Shown here in pieces: positions 44,473 through 55,435 of a stretch of DNA of 64,000 bases. The DNA lies in assembly GCF_017591425.1 (NCBI RefSeq), contig NW_024467120.1, positions 6,820,001-6,884,000 on the forward strand, read 5' to 3'. Within the stretch, counting starts at the first letter, position 1. Each line of letters starts with the position of its first letter. The notes beneath the pieces are model-generated. The model did no database searches, was not told where the DNA came from, and saw only the letters and a program-made list of their open reading frames with translations. The stretch is from Ochotona curzoniae (taxonomy: Eukaryota > Chordata > Mammalia > Lagomorpha > Ochotonidae). Made by a program: the position numbers and the translations under genes.

Positions 44473-45420
44473 TTAGAGCTTTCGTTTGCTCAGTTTTTCA
44501 CTGCCAACATATGGCTGGGGTAGTTGATTGGTTTCTTCTGTCCTCTGTTGTGGTGCCAGGTGGGCTTTGCAGGTTCTGATAGACTGCCATATCCTCCATG
44601 CACACCTGATTGTGCTGTCCACTGCTCCGTCTGAGCCTCTTAGGAGGTTTGGCTCTGGCAGTTGCACTCCATGGCAGACCACAGAACCTGCACTTCTCTT
44701 CATGGTTGGGGTTCTGAGGCCGGCAGTTCGATTGGGGAGATCCCCAAAGCAACTTTGTCTGAGGTGATCCCAGGCCACATTCTTGTGTGTACTTGCAAGT
44801 ACAGGGCTGGCACAGTCCATTGCCCCAATCAGCTGGTGGTTGCAATTGCTGGGTCGGTTCTGCTTCAGCTCTGTCTTCCACTGGAACCAATGAATGTTGC
44901 AGTCCAGCCTGATTCTGCCCAGCACACATTCAACCCTCACATAAACCAGTGGGAGCTGCAGTCTAGTTGGAGCGACCCACAATAACCCTCACCGGGCCCA
45001 CCCCCTGCCCTGATTCCTGTGCTTGCCAGTATGTGCAGCAGACTAGTTCAGTCTGTCCCACATCGCATTTAGCTCTCATACATGTCAATGGGCATTGAGG
45101 CCTAGTTCAACCCAACCAGCCCTACTGTCCAGCCCACACATATACTGGCAGATGCCTTTCTGTCTAGCCACCCCTGCCCCTGTCCTGGTTTTCGTGCTCT
45201 CCAGTGGGAGTGGGAATGGTAAACCAAGGGGGAGGAGCCCAGTATTTCCCTTCGAGGCCACTCCCACTCCCAGGTCATGCACTCTCCAGCTGGTTCCGGA
45301 GTTGAACTGGACACTGGCTCTTTCATAACCACCCCAACACAAAGCAATGAACTTGGTGTTACCATTTCAGGCCCCAGTGATGAACAACTGGTAAATATTT
45401 TGTGCCAGTACCAACCCCAA
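44473..45420 (-). repeat. Unclassified repeat region, possibly L1 5' UTR-like
   Basis: GC-richer than its surroundings, with open frames on both strands (169 codons on the minus strand, 44473-44982) that match no protein I recognise. The right half holds a degenerate tandem array. Tandem non-coding units upstream of ORF1 are known for LINE-1 5' UTRs, and the minus strand would be the natural reading. No promoter or ORF1 start could be identified, so this is a guess; strand is tentative. Confidence 0.35.
44827..45235. repeat. Degenerate tandem repeat, period about 59 bp
   Basis: Related blocks of the form 'ccagtggg…gcagtctagtt…ccca' start at about 44827, 44885, 44944, 45024, 45083, 45142 and 45201. 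Spacings are 58, 59, 80, 59, 59 and 59. The 80-bp step fits one unit with a roughly 21-bp insertion. Confidence 0.6.
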
Positions 45421-45639
45421 GCCTGCCTAGACCAAACCTACTTTCATTAAGGAGCCTCTGCATTCCCACTCCTGTGGGAAGTTTTGATTACTCTAGCACT
45501 TACAAATAAGAAAACAAAACTAAATAAAGTCTGTGCAGTTTTGTTGTCCTCATCCTACTACTATCAGCTATTTCTTAAATGAAGGCATTTTTTTTTAAAT
45601 GAATCATATGAGTTAGAAAAGATGTCTGTTAATGCTTAA

Positions 45640-46313
45640 ATTTCCCTTCCAAACTGGACCCTGCCATCTGCCATTGTTATATCCCAAGGGGTAGGACTTT
45701 TAAGAGATGATTAGCCACGAGGGTTCCACCATCAAAAATGGACTAAAGTCTTTTTTTTTAAAGATATATCTTTTTATTTGAAAGTTAAAAGTACAAAGAG
45801 AGGAGAAAAAGAGATCTTGCATCTGCTTCACTCCCAAAATGGCTAGAGACCAAGACTGGGCCAAGCAAAAGCCAGGAGCCTCATCCAGGTATCCCATAGA
45901 TGTGTAGGGGCCCAACGAAGATGGGCCATCTTCCACTGCTTTATCAGGCAGCTGGATCAGAAGTGGAGCAATCAGAATTCAAATGAGCATCTATATGTTA
46001 TGCCAGAGCTGTAGACAGTAGCTATACCTGCCGTACCACAGCTTCAGACCCAATTAATGTCTTTTCACTAGGGATGGGCTATCCATCGTGGGAGCTGGGT
46101 CCTCTTTTGACTCACCTACACTCTCTCACCTTGTGATGCCTTGTGCCAGGTAATACACAGCAAGAAGATCCTCATTAGATATAGCTCCTGGTTCGTGAAT
46201 TCCTGAGCCACCAGAAATGTGAGCCAAATAGCCAGATATACTTCTGCTGCTAACGATTTACCCAGATTGGGATATTCTGTTACAGCAGCAGCAAAGGAAC
46301 TAAGACGGTGTGC
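45640..46313 (+). mobile_element. MLT1-like MaLR LTR, split by a SINE
   Basis: Left part 'aaggggtaggacttttaagagatgattagcc…gagggttccaccatc', right part 'actagggatgggct', 'cagcaagaagatcctc', 'ctcctggttcgtgaattcc', 'agccaccagaaatgtgagccaaata' and the ending 'ggaactaagacggtg'. These are successive parts of one LTR. Confidence 0.65.
45752..46050 (-). mobile_element. C-SINE inserted in LTR
   Basis: 'ttttttttaaagatatatctttttatttgaaag' in pieces, 'gagatcttgcatctgcttc', 'aagccaggagcctcatcc', 'cataccacagcttc'-type reversed head. LTR sequence continues on both sides. Confidence 0.8.
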
Positions 46314-48188
46314 ATATTCCTGGTGGTAGAAACCCTAAGGAGCTAGCCAAGCCAGGGCACCTGCTTCACACCACTGTAACTACCCAGAACACGAGCAGGA
46401 AAAGTTGGTTGGGTCTCTCCTAACAGTGGCTCTCTCCACTGGCTGCTAGTTGTCATTTGGTTGGCTTCCCATATCATTAATCTTCTCTACTGCAACCTAG
46501 TCTGTATTTTTGTTTCATGAATAAATTTGTGTTTATTCTGTTTAATACAAGTGAAACATCACCCAATTATTCTCTTGTTAAATGCATCATTAGGCTCTTG
46601 CACTAATTCTGTAAATTATTCTTTTCAGCAGTTGCAGAAGCTGGCAGGAGTAAGTTATCTGTTGAGTATTTATGGTGTTGCAGTGGCTCTTGAAGAATAA
46701 AGCATGACAATTATGGTAGAGATGTTTTGGCTACTTAAGCCTGATCTCACAACCAATGTCAAAAGTCCCTATAATCACCATCTCCTCTCACACTTCCTGC
46801 CAGATTTTCTGGGTTAAAGTGAAAAGCACCTCTAAAATCATGGCAAATATATTCAAAGTAACTTAAGAAAACAAACTTCACACCTTTGCAAAAATAGCCC
46901 GCTGGGAGCTATTGGTGTCAATTCCAACCCTGACAGGCTGCCTGGTGTGAATTTCACCTGCCACTTGTTAGTACCCAAGGGCTTGATTCAGGGCAGCCTG
47001 GGAAGTAAACAGACTTGTGGAAACATAATTAGAAGGGGACCCTTGGTCCCATGAGTGTTTATAGAAATTTCCCCTGTTCTCTACAGAATGAGTTCCCAGC
47101 TTACAAATGCTACCTGTTAAAAGAAGAAACTTAGCAAGCCATAAACAAACACATTCCCATCTGTAAGGCCAAGCAAGTCCGTGCTTTTCACTCTTGCTGG
47201 GAGGAAAACCAACATGAAAGTAAAATGTAGGACCAACCACATGAAGTCATGGGTGAAGGTTTTCACCTTAAAGGCTCTTTTATCAAGTGACAGAGTTGCT
47301 TGAAGTCATTATCAGCTCTACTGGCATTAAGCAGCCTGCTGTGACCCCCTTCTCTCTGTTTCCCCAGTGTATCCTCAGAGGAGGCCTCTGCTCTTCCAAG
47401 TGTGACACAAGCACAATGATAATCTCACACAAACCCATTAACAAGAGTTGGCCTCACAGCCAAGTCATTGTGTATTACTGGGTCATCTGATTGCATTGCA
47501 CCTGCAGGACCCACTCGGAAAACTGCAAGGGAGAGTTTCTGCTATATTCTTTGTCTTTATCATTAATTCTTTACCTGCCCCTGTTGCTGTTGCTGTCTGT
47601 CTAGTTCTGCTACCGTCAGGCTGCCAATTCTTCCCCACAAAACCAGTTAGAATTACAACCCAGCACTGCACAGTTGGAGTGTGGGTTACCTACTTGTCGT
47701 ATACATCGTATCTGTACTCTGATAAAAACAAGAATCTTTGGACATAATAAAATGATGGTTGCCTCGTAGTGTTACATGTTCAAAGGTCAAGAAGAAATAT
47801 AAGAGGAAGAGTTTCATTTAGTTTCTTTTATGAATTCTGTCATTTCAATCAATCTAATGGGATTATGTGATGAGCTTGTATAAGTAATTTTGTATCTATT
47901 GCTTGCTAATCTAGGAGGAAAAAAACAGAGGGATGAGAGTGCTATAATGCAGTAAATTAGCTGTGGTTTAGCAAGTCCCTGCCCTGACTGCTTTGCTAGG
48001 CAAATGATCCCTCCACAGGCTCTGAGGATTAGGAAAACTTAATGCTATGCTGGAGAACAACACGGGCATGTCAAACAATGCTAATCTTACCAGCAGTTTT
48101 CCTTTCTTTTCTCAATGAAATTGGGTTCAGGATTTTATTACCTGTTTTTAAAAGCTAAGATCAAGTAATTTTTTTCAAACAGTTTTTG
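46314..48188. other. No feature recognised
   Basis: Nearly 1.9 kb without a recognised repeat or supportable exon, one of the cleanest stretches in the window. Confidence 0.45.
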
Positions 48189-48432
48189 AGGGCCAGTGTT
48201 GTGCCTTGGTTAGGCCGCCATCCCATGCTGGAGGGCTCGTTTTGAATCCATTAAAGTTCCGCTTCTGGTCCTGCTCTGTGCCAATGCACTTGGGGGAACC
48301 GAGATGCCCCTGGCTTTGGCCTGGCCAGCCTTGGTCTTGGTAGCTATCTGCAGAAGTGAAACGGTAGATGGAAGATCTCTTTCTTTGTCTCTGTCACACT
48401 GTATTTCAAATTAAATGAAAAACCTTTAAGAA
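48189..48432 (+). mobile_element. Old C-SINE, internally shortened
   Basis: 'gagggccagtgttgtgccttgg' head, 'cgcttctggtcctgctctg', 'ggcctggccagccttgg', 'gtagatggaagatctctttc', tail 'tttcaaattaaatgaaaaacc'. Confidence 0.8.
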
Positions 48433-48519
48433 GTTGCCAGCTGGGAGCCTAGGCATGGTGGGGAAGGGGAAGGGTGTAGAAGTGAGAAATACTTTCATGA
48501 AAAGAGTGTGGAGATGAAG

Positions 48520-49200
48520 AATTTTTTTTTATTTATATGAAGTCAGATTTCACATATTTTGCAATACAGGTTTAGAAACATAGGGGTTGCTTCTTTTCTT
48601 CTCCCATGCCTCCTTCTGTCTTTACCCCGACTCTTACTTTTTCCCCAAATTGTTACAATGGAAGATTTTTCTTTTTCTTCACCATCACAAGCTCAACAAT
48701 CCAACAGGTAAAGATATCATCACATAGCAAGTAAAGGAAAAAGAAAAAAAAACAATGAAAATCCTGCAATTACTCAAGAGTGTAGGCAAAGGCTATAAGC
48801 AGCGATTAAAGTCTAGGATGTTAATCATGTTTGTAGAGATTACAGTATTTTGTGTTCTGTATATTGTCACAGACCAGACAAAACATGACATTTGTCTCTT
48901 GGGGACTGGTTATTTCACTAAGCATAATGATTTCCCACTGGATCCATTTAGTTGCAAAAGACAAAATTTCATACTTTTTATGGCTGAGTTGTGTTCCATA
49001 GTGCATTTGCTTTATCCAGTCATCAGTTGATGAGTATCTAGGTTGATATTATTTCTTAGCTATTGCGAATTGTGCTGTATAAACTTGATGATACAGATAA
49101 CTTTCTTTCACGCTGATTTCATTTCATTTGGATATGTTCCCAGGAGTGGGAATGGCTGGGTCATATGGTGCATCTATTTTAAGATATTTCAGGAAGGAAA
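48520..49200 (-). mobile_element. L1 3' end, reverse orientation
   Basis: Reversed 3' UTR: 'cttctcccatgcctccttctg', 'cagaccagacaaaacatgac', 'tatttcactaagcataatgatttcc', 'catttagttgcaaaagacaaaatttc', 'ttatccagtcatcagttgatgag', 'ttgcgaattgtgctgtataaac' and 'ggaatggctgggtcatatggtgc'. It is 5'-truncated, without intact ORF2. Confidence 0.8.
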
Positions 49201-49295
49201 TAAAGATTTCTAAAGTATTAAGGAAGCATAGGGTTCATAGCAAAAAGCCGAAAAAGGGTGGACTGTGTGGGCCATGGTAAAGACGTTAGCCTTTG

Positions 49296-49592
49296 GAGCT
49301 GGTGTTTGGTACAGCGGGTAAAACGCAACTTGAAACATTTGCATCCTATACGGAAGTGCCCGTTCTAGTCCTGGCTGCTTTACTTCTGATCCAGCTTCCT
49401 GCTAATATCTACCCTGAGAGGCAGCAGACGATGGCTTAAGTACTCGGATCCTTGCCAAGAGAGATGTATGAGATCTGGATTGAAATCTGGACTCCTGGCC
49501 TCAGCCTGGTCTAATAACCCCAGTTCGTATGCACATTTGGGAAATATCCAAGAGAAAATTTCTCTCTAACCCCCTACTTTCAAATACAACTA
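49296..49592 (+). mobile_element. Old C-SINE
   Basis: 'gagctggtgtttggtacagcggg' head, 'cttctgatccagcttcctgc', 'gaggcagcagacgatggc', 'ctggattgaaatctggactcctgg'. Confidence 0.75.
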
Positions 49593-49689
49593 AAGATGTA
49601 AATGCATAAGAATTTAGACTTTCCTTAAAAGTCTAAATTGATGACTCCCTTTTCCTTAAAGCAAATGGAGTCCTATTGAAGGGGTTTTA

Positions 49690-50000
49690 AAGTAGAATGG
49701 ATTGGTTCAATTGCTATGTCAGAAGATACTGTGGCTATAGGATGAAGAATGGATTGGAGACGCAGCCAGGACTCTAAGCACACAGTCCAGGTGGGACACC
49801 ATGGTGTGTTAGGCAGCAATGGTGACAGAAAAGAGCAAGGGAGATGGACAGGTCTGAGCCACATGGAGAGGATACAACCAGCAGAATATTGTTAGATAGG
49901 CTCACATGGGGAGATGGAAGAAGACTAATATTAGATGAGACAGTGCCTGAGAGATGACAAGGATTGGGTAATGGTCACTCATTAAACCAGGAAAGAGGAG
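49690..50000 (+). repeat. Ancient dispersed mammalian repeat fragment
   Basis: 'agaatggattggagacgcagcc', 'cagtccaggtgggacaccatgg', 'gagatggacaggtctgag' match the middle of the family also seen at 19.4 kb (…gaatggattgg…tagtccaggtga…ggtgatggt…). Confidence 0.5.
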
Positions 50001-50293
50001 CAGGTATGATCTGGGGACAAGATGAAGCCATTTCATACACTTTGAGTTAGAGGACCCATGAAATGAGCATTGGAGACAGCTCTCTCCATCTCTCCTCACT
50101 CCTTACCTCCTAAAATGTTCCGATCACCTGCTTGCCCCTCCTCCACATCCTCTTATCCTCATTAAGTCCAGGGTTTCCCCACCTCAAGTCTTCAATTTCT
50201 ACCAGAAGAAGGAAATAAAAGTGAAATTTTTAATATTTAGATATGAAGGATTAATAATAAAATTCTCCCCAAAAGACTTTTAATAAAACTTTT

Positions 50294-50602
50294 TAAAAAG
50301 ATTTATTCCTTTATTTTTGTTTCAATGACAAAACCACAGAGAAAGAGAGAGAGAGAGAGATCTTTAATCCATTAGCTCATTCCACAAATTCCCACAACAG
50401 CCAGGTCTGAGTCAAATACAAACTAGGAGCTCCCATATGAGTGACAGGAACCCAAACACTTGGGCCATCATTTTCTGATTTCCGGCTTGTTAGCAGGAAG
50501 CTATATTTGAAGTAGAGAGACAGAACTTGATCCCCAGCACTCCAATATTGGATGAGGGCAACTCCAGCTGGAGTTTAACTACTGTGCCACAATTCCTGGT
50601 CC
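50294..50602 (-). mobile_element. C-SINE, diverged
   Basis: 'aaaaagatttattcctttat', (GA)n near 50343-50362, 'tagctcattccacaaattccc', 'ctgtgccacaattcctggtcc'. Confidence 0.8.
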
Positions 50603-52566
50603 TACCATAAAAAAAATTTAGTAAGTGAATTTTCCTCCCAGGGTTGAAACATCTATGCTGGGCTGTGTTCAGGGATCAGGAGCTTTGCCAAAAGGATGGC
50701 TGTGTGTTCACCTTTTGTCTGCTGAGTAAAAATGGTCTGCAGTAAGATCTGCCTCAGAAGACAGCAAGGCAGCAACTGAAAGACAACTTCTCATCTCTGC
50801 TTAGAGCTACCTGGTGCTTATGTCACGACTCATAGTTCTCGTGGTGTTGAGATGTAGAACCCTTTTGCCTCAGCAGGTTCCCTAGAAATAGAAACTGCAC
50901 TAGAGATTCTGTGAAAGCGATGGGGGAAAAAGTGTGCCTGCAGAAGAGGAGTGAGAGCAGCAAGGGAGGACAGCAGGAAGAGCTGAACAAAGATGTAGTA
51001 TTAGTGGCTAGCATCCCCCAGTTCCCAAGGGAGCCCTGGAGTCAAAGCACACCAAGGAGAGGATTTCCCTGCAGGAAAAAGAGGCAATGCATTCTTCCCT
51101 CCCTCTGCCCGCCCCCCTCCCCCGTGTCAGAGAGTTGGTCATTTGTTGAAGGCGCCAACTAGGATTGTAACTTCCAGGGGAGGCAGCACCATGCTGAGGA
51201 CAAGTCTCTGGACAAGGCAGCTACGGCACACAGCAGTTGAGGGATGGGCACACCAGGCCTGGTGAAGGGCACCTGCACAGGGAAGCCAAATATTTTTTCA
51301 AACAGCACATACATCACATCACACACACAACACTCCACTCCACACACACATATACATATACCATGCAACACGTACACACACACGCACACAAGCACACGGC
51401 CCTGCCCATGTCGCTGTATCTCTGCACAAAGTGTTCACCTTTTACCCTTCCAGTAGGGCAGAAAGTTCACAAGTTTATATAAGAAATGCAGAAGAGCAAA
51501 TAGTAGACACCGTGTTTCAATAGTTACTGTTTTTAAATGTATGAAAAATAAGCAGGTTAGATCTAATCATTGTAGGACAGACAGAAACCAAGAGTTCAAA
51601 GCTCCATGTGACACATCAGAAAGAACCAAATTTGATAAAGAAAGTATGGAGCTGTTTTGTATAATAAATCAAGCCGAATAACAGACGTGTAGAGTCATAG
51701 AATGAATATATCTTTTCCAGTGAATAGGTCATCAAAAATATCAAATAAAGCACAAGAAGTTTCTAGGAATAAAGAAAAAGTGAGACAGAGATTCTGCCTA
51801 CGATAGTCCCAAAGTCAAAAGAACACAGCTTGAAATAAAGAACACCATCAGAATCCACTGATGTTTTCAACTGATCTGTTTCAGTAGTAACCTGCACCAG
51901 AGGGGGAATCTGAATGTAGTCTCAAAATACTTCTCGTAAAAATTCTTCATTTATTTGAAAGACACAGATATCAAAGGAGAGGAAAAAACAACAAATTATT
52001 AAAATAAATTTGTATTATACAATGTATAGATAGTATTAATATACACAGTCCTAATCAGCTCTTACACATAATTATGCAAGCTGCATATAAGCGAATGCAT
52101 CAAAATAAAATTATGGTTGTCTTTGGGCTGTGCACCTTAACTATAATTTTTCCTATTTTGTGGATTTTCTAAAGAATCTGCTTTTTAAAAAGGATGACAG
52201 GTATTGTGGGGAATTACAAAAAAAGCAGAATAAACATAGTGAACGAAGTAAGAAGAAACTGTGGTACAAATCATAGCAAGTTCTTTGACATCTTAAGATT
52301 GAACTGCAAAGTAGTCATTGTTCCCATTCATGGGGTACATGGTGATGTGCTAAGTAAAGTGTACTCAACTGCTCAGCATATTTAGCAAATATAGCATCTC
52401 AAACAATTATCATTTCTTGTGTTGGGAACATTCAAAACCCTATTTTCTATTTTGAAATATTGCATTACTTGTTGGAGTTACTCTACTCTGCTGTACAGCA
52501 TGACAAGTTATGCCTCCTGGGACCAGTGTTGCTGTACATGCATTAAACCAATGCCTACAAAGACAT
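50603..52566. other. No gene recognised; CA-rich tract and a small SINE tail
   Basis: A CA-rich tract lies at 51311-51394 and a possible reversed SINE tail at about 51945-51990 ('cttcatttatttgaaagacacag'). No exon could be supported. Confidence 0.45.
51311..51394. repeat. CA-rich imperfect microsatellite
   Basis: Interrupted CA/CACA units with scattered T and C over about 80 bp, consistent with a decayed dinucleotide repeat. Confidence 0.8.
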
Positions 52567-52857
52567 CTTTTTTTTCTTTTAAAATTTATTTATTAATTGA
52601 GAGAGTTATAGAGAAAGATCTTCTTTTGCCAATTCTCTCCCCAAATGACTGTAATGACACAGGTGGAGCCAGGCCAGACCGAGGTCTCCATGTGATTTCA
52701 GGGCCCCAAAGCACTTGAGCCACCCTCTGCTGCTCTCCCAGGTCATTAACAGGGAGCTGGATTGGAAATGGAGCATCTGGGACTTGAACAGATGCCCATA
52801 TGGGATCCTGGCACTGTGGGTGACAGTTTAACCTCTTGTACCACAAGTGCCAACCCC
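52567..52857 (-). mobile_element. C-SINE, near full length
   Basis: 'ttttaaaatttatttattaatt', 'agagaaagatcttcttttgcc', 'catatgggatcctggcactg', 'gtaccacaagtgccaacccc'. Confidence 0.88.
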
Positions 52858-52989
52858 AAGGTTTTATATATTTGCAAATTCACTCATTTTATTTAAGACA
52901 GGAGGAAAAATCACATGCTCTCACTGCTGTGTGAAAGTTAATGCAGTGATCTCAAAGAAGTGCAGAATAGAGCAATTATCAGAACCTGG

Positions 52990-53226
52990 GGAGGGCAATG
53001 GGGAAGAGAGCGTTTCCAGCCTGCTGATGGCCTGGAGAAAGCAGCACAACAGGGCCAAGTGTTTGGATACTTGCCCTCTGGCCAGGAGACCTAAACGAAG
53101 CTCCTGCCTTGTGGCTTCTGCCTGGCCAACCCCTGGCCATGGCAGCCATCTGGGAAGTGAACCAGTATATGGAAGGTCTCCCTCTCTCTATGTAACTCTG
53201 CCTTTCAAATAAGTAAATAAATAAAA
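52990..53226 (+). mobile_element. C-SINE, 5'-truncated
   Basis: 'ggcctggagaaagcagcac', 'gaagtgaaccagtatatgg', 'tgtaactctgcctttcaaataagtaaataaataa'-type tail (two pieces). It faces the next SINE. Confidence 0.75.
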
Positions 53227-53490
53227 GGAAGAGATACAGAGAGAAGGGGAGGCAGAACGAGGTCTTCATCTACTGGATCACAATGGCCAAGATCAAGCCC
53301 CTATGAAGCCAGGAGCCAGGAGCCTCCTCCAGGTCTCCCATGTGGGAAACTTGGACCATCTTGTGCTACTTTTCCAGGCCATTAGCAGGGAGGTGGATAA
53401 AAGTGGAGCAGCTGGGACATGAACCTGCGCCCATGTGGGATGCTGCTGCTTGCAGGCAGAGGACTAGCCTGTTGAGTCACCACCAGCCCC
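53227..53490 (-). mobile_element. C-SINE in inverted pair, tail missing
   Basis: 'agagatacagagagaagggg', 'gaagccaggagccaggagcc', 'ctccaggtctcccatgtggg', 'gcgcccatgtgggatgctg', 'gagtcaccaccagcccc'. Confidence 0.8.
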
Positions 53491-53521
53491 TAAATAAATA
53501 TGTTTTTTTTTTAATCGGCTT

Positions 53522-53537
53522 AGAAATAGGAATATAT
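53522..53537. repeat. Target-site duplication, left copy, of the PPP1R7 retrocopy
   Basis: 'agaaataggaatatat', identical to 54702-54717. The junction TT|AGAAAT fits the L1 endonuclease preference TT|AAAA. Confidence 0.95.
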
Positions 53538-54701
53538 ACACATCTCCGGGAAGGGGACAAGCAGCCAATATGGCGGCGGAGCGCGGAGCTGGGCAGCAAC
53601 AGTCGCAGGAGATGATGCAGGTTGACAGGCGAACATGAGCTGGCTGTGGACATGGAGACCATTCACCTGGACAAAGACGCGGCGGACGTCGACCTGAACC
53701 ACTGTCGCATCGTGAAGATCGAAAGCTTTGAGGTGCTGAAGAAGGTGAGGATGCTGTGCCTTCGTCAGAACCTCATTAAGTGCACTGAGAACCTGGACGA
53801 GCTGCGTGGTCTCCACGAATTGGATCTTTATGACAACCAGATCAAGAAGATTGAGCACCTGGAATCCCTGACAGAGCTGGAGATTCTAGATATTTCTTTT
53901 AATCTGTTGAGAAACATTGAAGGGATCGACAAACTGACACAACTGAAAAAACTCTTCTTGGTCAACAATAAAATCACTAAGCTTGAGAACCTGAGTGCTC
54001 TCCAGGAGCTCAGATGCTGGAGCTGGGCTCGAACCGCATCCGGGCCAGTGAAAACATTGACAGCTAACCAGTCTGCAGAGTTTGTTTTTGGGGGAAAAAC
54101 AAAATCACTGAACTTCAGAACCTGGATGCACTCACCAACCTGACCGTCCTCAGCATGCAGAGCAACCGGCTGACCAAGATCGAGGGTCTGCAGAACCTGG
54201 TGAACCTGCGCGAGCTGTACCTCAGCCACAACGCCAACGAGATCATCTGAGGGCCTGGAGAACAACAAACTCACCATGTTGGACATCGCATCCAACAGGA
54301 TCAATAAGATTGAAAATGTCAGCCACCTAACAGAGCTGTAGGAATTCTGGAAGAACGACAGCCTGCTGGAGAGCTGGAGTGACCTGGCCGAGCTGAAGGG
54401 GGCCCGGGGCCTGGAGACCGTGGACTTGGAGCGTAACCCCCTGCAGAGGGACCCACACTACCGGCGCAAGGTCATGCTGGCCCTGCTCGCTCTGCAGCAG
54501 ATCGACGCCGCCTTCATCAGGTTCTGAGGCCTCCACACCTCAGCTGGCCCCTCTCAGAACTCCCAGCCACAGTTTTCAATACACCTGCTGCTCCCGAAGT
54601 CGTTGCTACATCAAGTCACAAGCCCAGTGGCACAAAGAAGGTGCAGAAGACACGATGCCCTCTCTATTAAACCTTGCCACCATCCAAAAAAAAAAAAAGA
54701 A
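53538..54701 (+). pseudogene. PPP1R7: Processed pseudogene of PPP1R7 (SDS22, protein phosphatase 1 regulatory subunit 7)
   Basis: The parent protein is a leucine-rich-repeat regulator of PP1 in nucleus and cytosol. The retrocopy has a short 5' UTR, an ATG at 53570 reading MAAERGAGQQQSQEMMQ, a leucine-rich-repeat body, the C-terminal cap ending in the TGA at 54525, a 3' UTR and a 13-A tail. It has no introns. After 'QVDRR' it jumps to '…EHELAVDMET', losing about 40 acidic residues and shifting frame, so it was copied from an exon-skipped mRNA or later deleted. A frameshift near 54010, a TAA at 54065, a one-base insertion giving TGA at 54248, and CAG-to-TAG at 54339 disable it. An open frame remains from 53652 (in-frame ATG) to 54143, covering the first several repeats plus an unrelated tail. 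No local promoter was seen; expression is unknown. The family identification is secure. Confidence 0.97.
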
Positions 54702-54717
54702 AGAAATAGGAATATAT
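54702..54717. repeat. Target-site duplication, right copy, of the PPP1R7 retrocopy
   Basis: Exact match to 53522-53537, directly after the poly(A) tail and its short A/G-rich extension. Confidence 0.95.
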
Positions 54718-55080
54718 CAAATTACCATTTGTCATTAAATCTACTTAGAAAAATCCATCACTTAAAATAAAGGCAGAGACAAGTAAAAAGACAAAATAAT
54801 GCTTTATATTTTGTGAAAGTGATGGCTTCATAAAGAAGCAGGTGACATGGAAAATCCACACATTTTAATTGAATTGTCACAGCTAGTGAAATACTGTAAC
54901 AAAAAAAAAAAAAAACAGCAAGGAAATGAAGTCAATGCTTGTTCTAGAACCAGCAAACCAGCCAACAGTAGTAACCAAAAGAAACACAAATAAAGAAAGG
55001 AGCCACTATTAATTAATTTTATGAGGATTAGTTTCTGTCAATGCCCAGAATTAGGTGAAGTACTCCCCTATATGGTAAAA
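54718..55080. other. No feature recognised
   Basis: AT-rich, with an A15 run at about 54900-54915. No exon or repeat could be supported. Confidence 0.45.
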
Positions 55081-55090
55081 TACAATCCAC

Positions 55091-55425
55091 CTCAGGCCCG
55101 GCGCGGTGGCGCAGTGGTTAAAGGTCCTCACCTTGCACGCCCGGGATCCCATATGGGCGCCAGTTCTAATCCCTGCAGCCCTGCTTCCCTTCCAGCTCCC
55201 TGCCTGTGGCCCGGGAAAGCAGTCGAGGACGGCCCAAAGCTTAGGGACCCTGCACCCGCGTGGGAGACCCGGAAGAGGCTCCTTGGCTTCGGATCGGCAT
55301 AGTATCGACCGTTGCGCTCACTTGGGGAGTGGATCATCAGATGGAAGATCTTCCTCTCTGTCTCTCCTCTCTGTATATCCGCCTTTCCAATAAAAAATAA
55401 TAAAAATAAATCTTTAAAAAAAAAG
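55091..55425 (+). mobile_element. Young full-length C-SINE with target-site duplication
   Basis: Head 'ggcccggcgcggtggcgcag' and 'cacgcccgggatcccatatg' keep CpG sites, as in the copy at 16966. The flanks 'tacaatccac' at 55081-55090 and 55426-55435 match. It is one of the two least-diverged SINEs seen. Confidence 0.96.
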
Positions 55426-55435
55426 TACAATCCAC

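Noticed and set aside
53828..54304. 158-codon reverse-strand open frame
   Set aside because: It is the antisense shadow of the PPP1R7 retrocopy's leucine-rich-repeat region.
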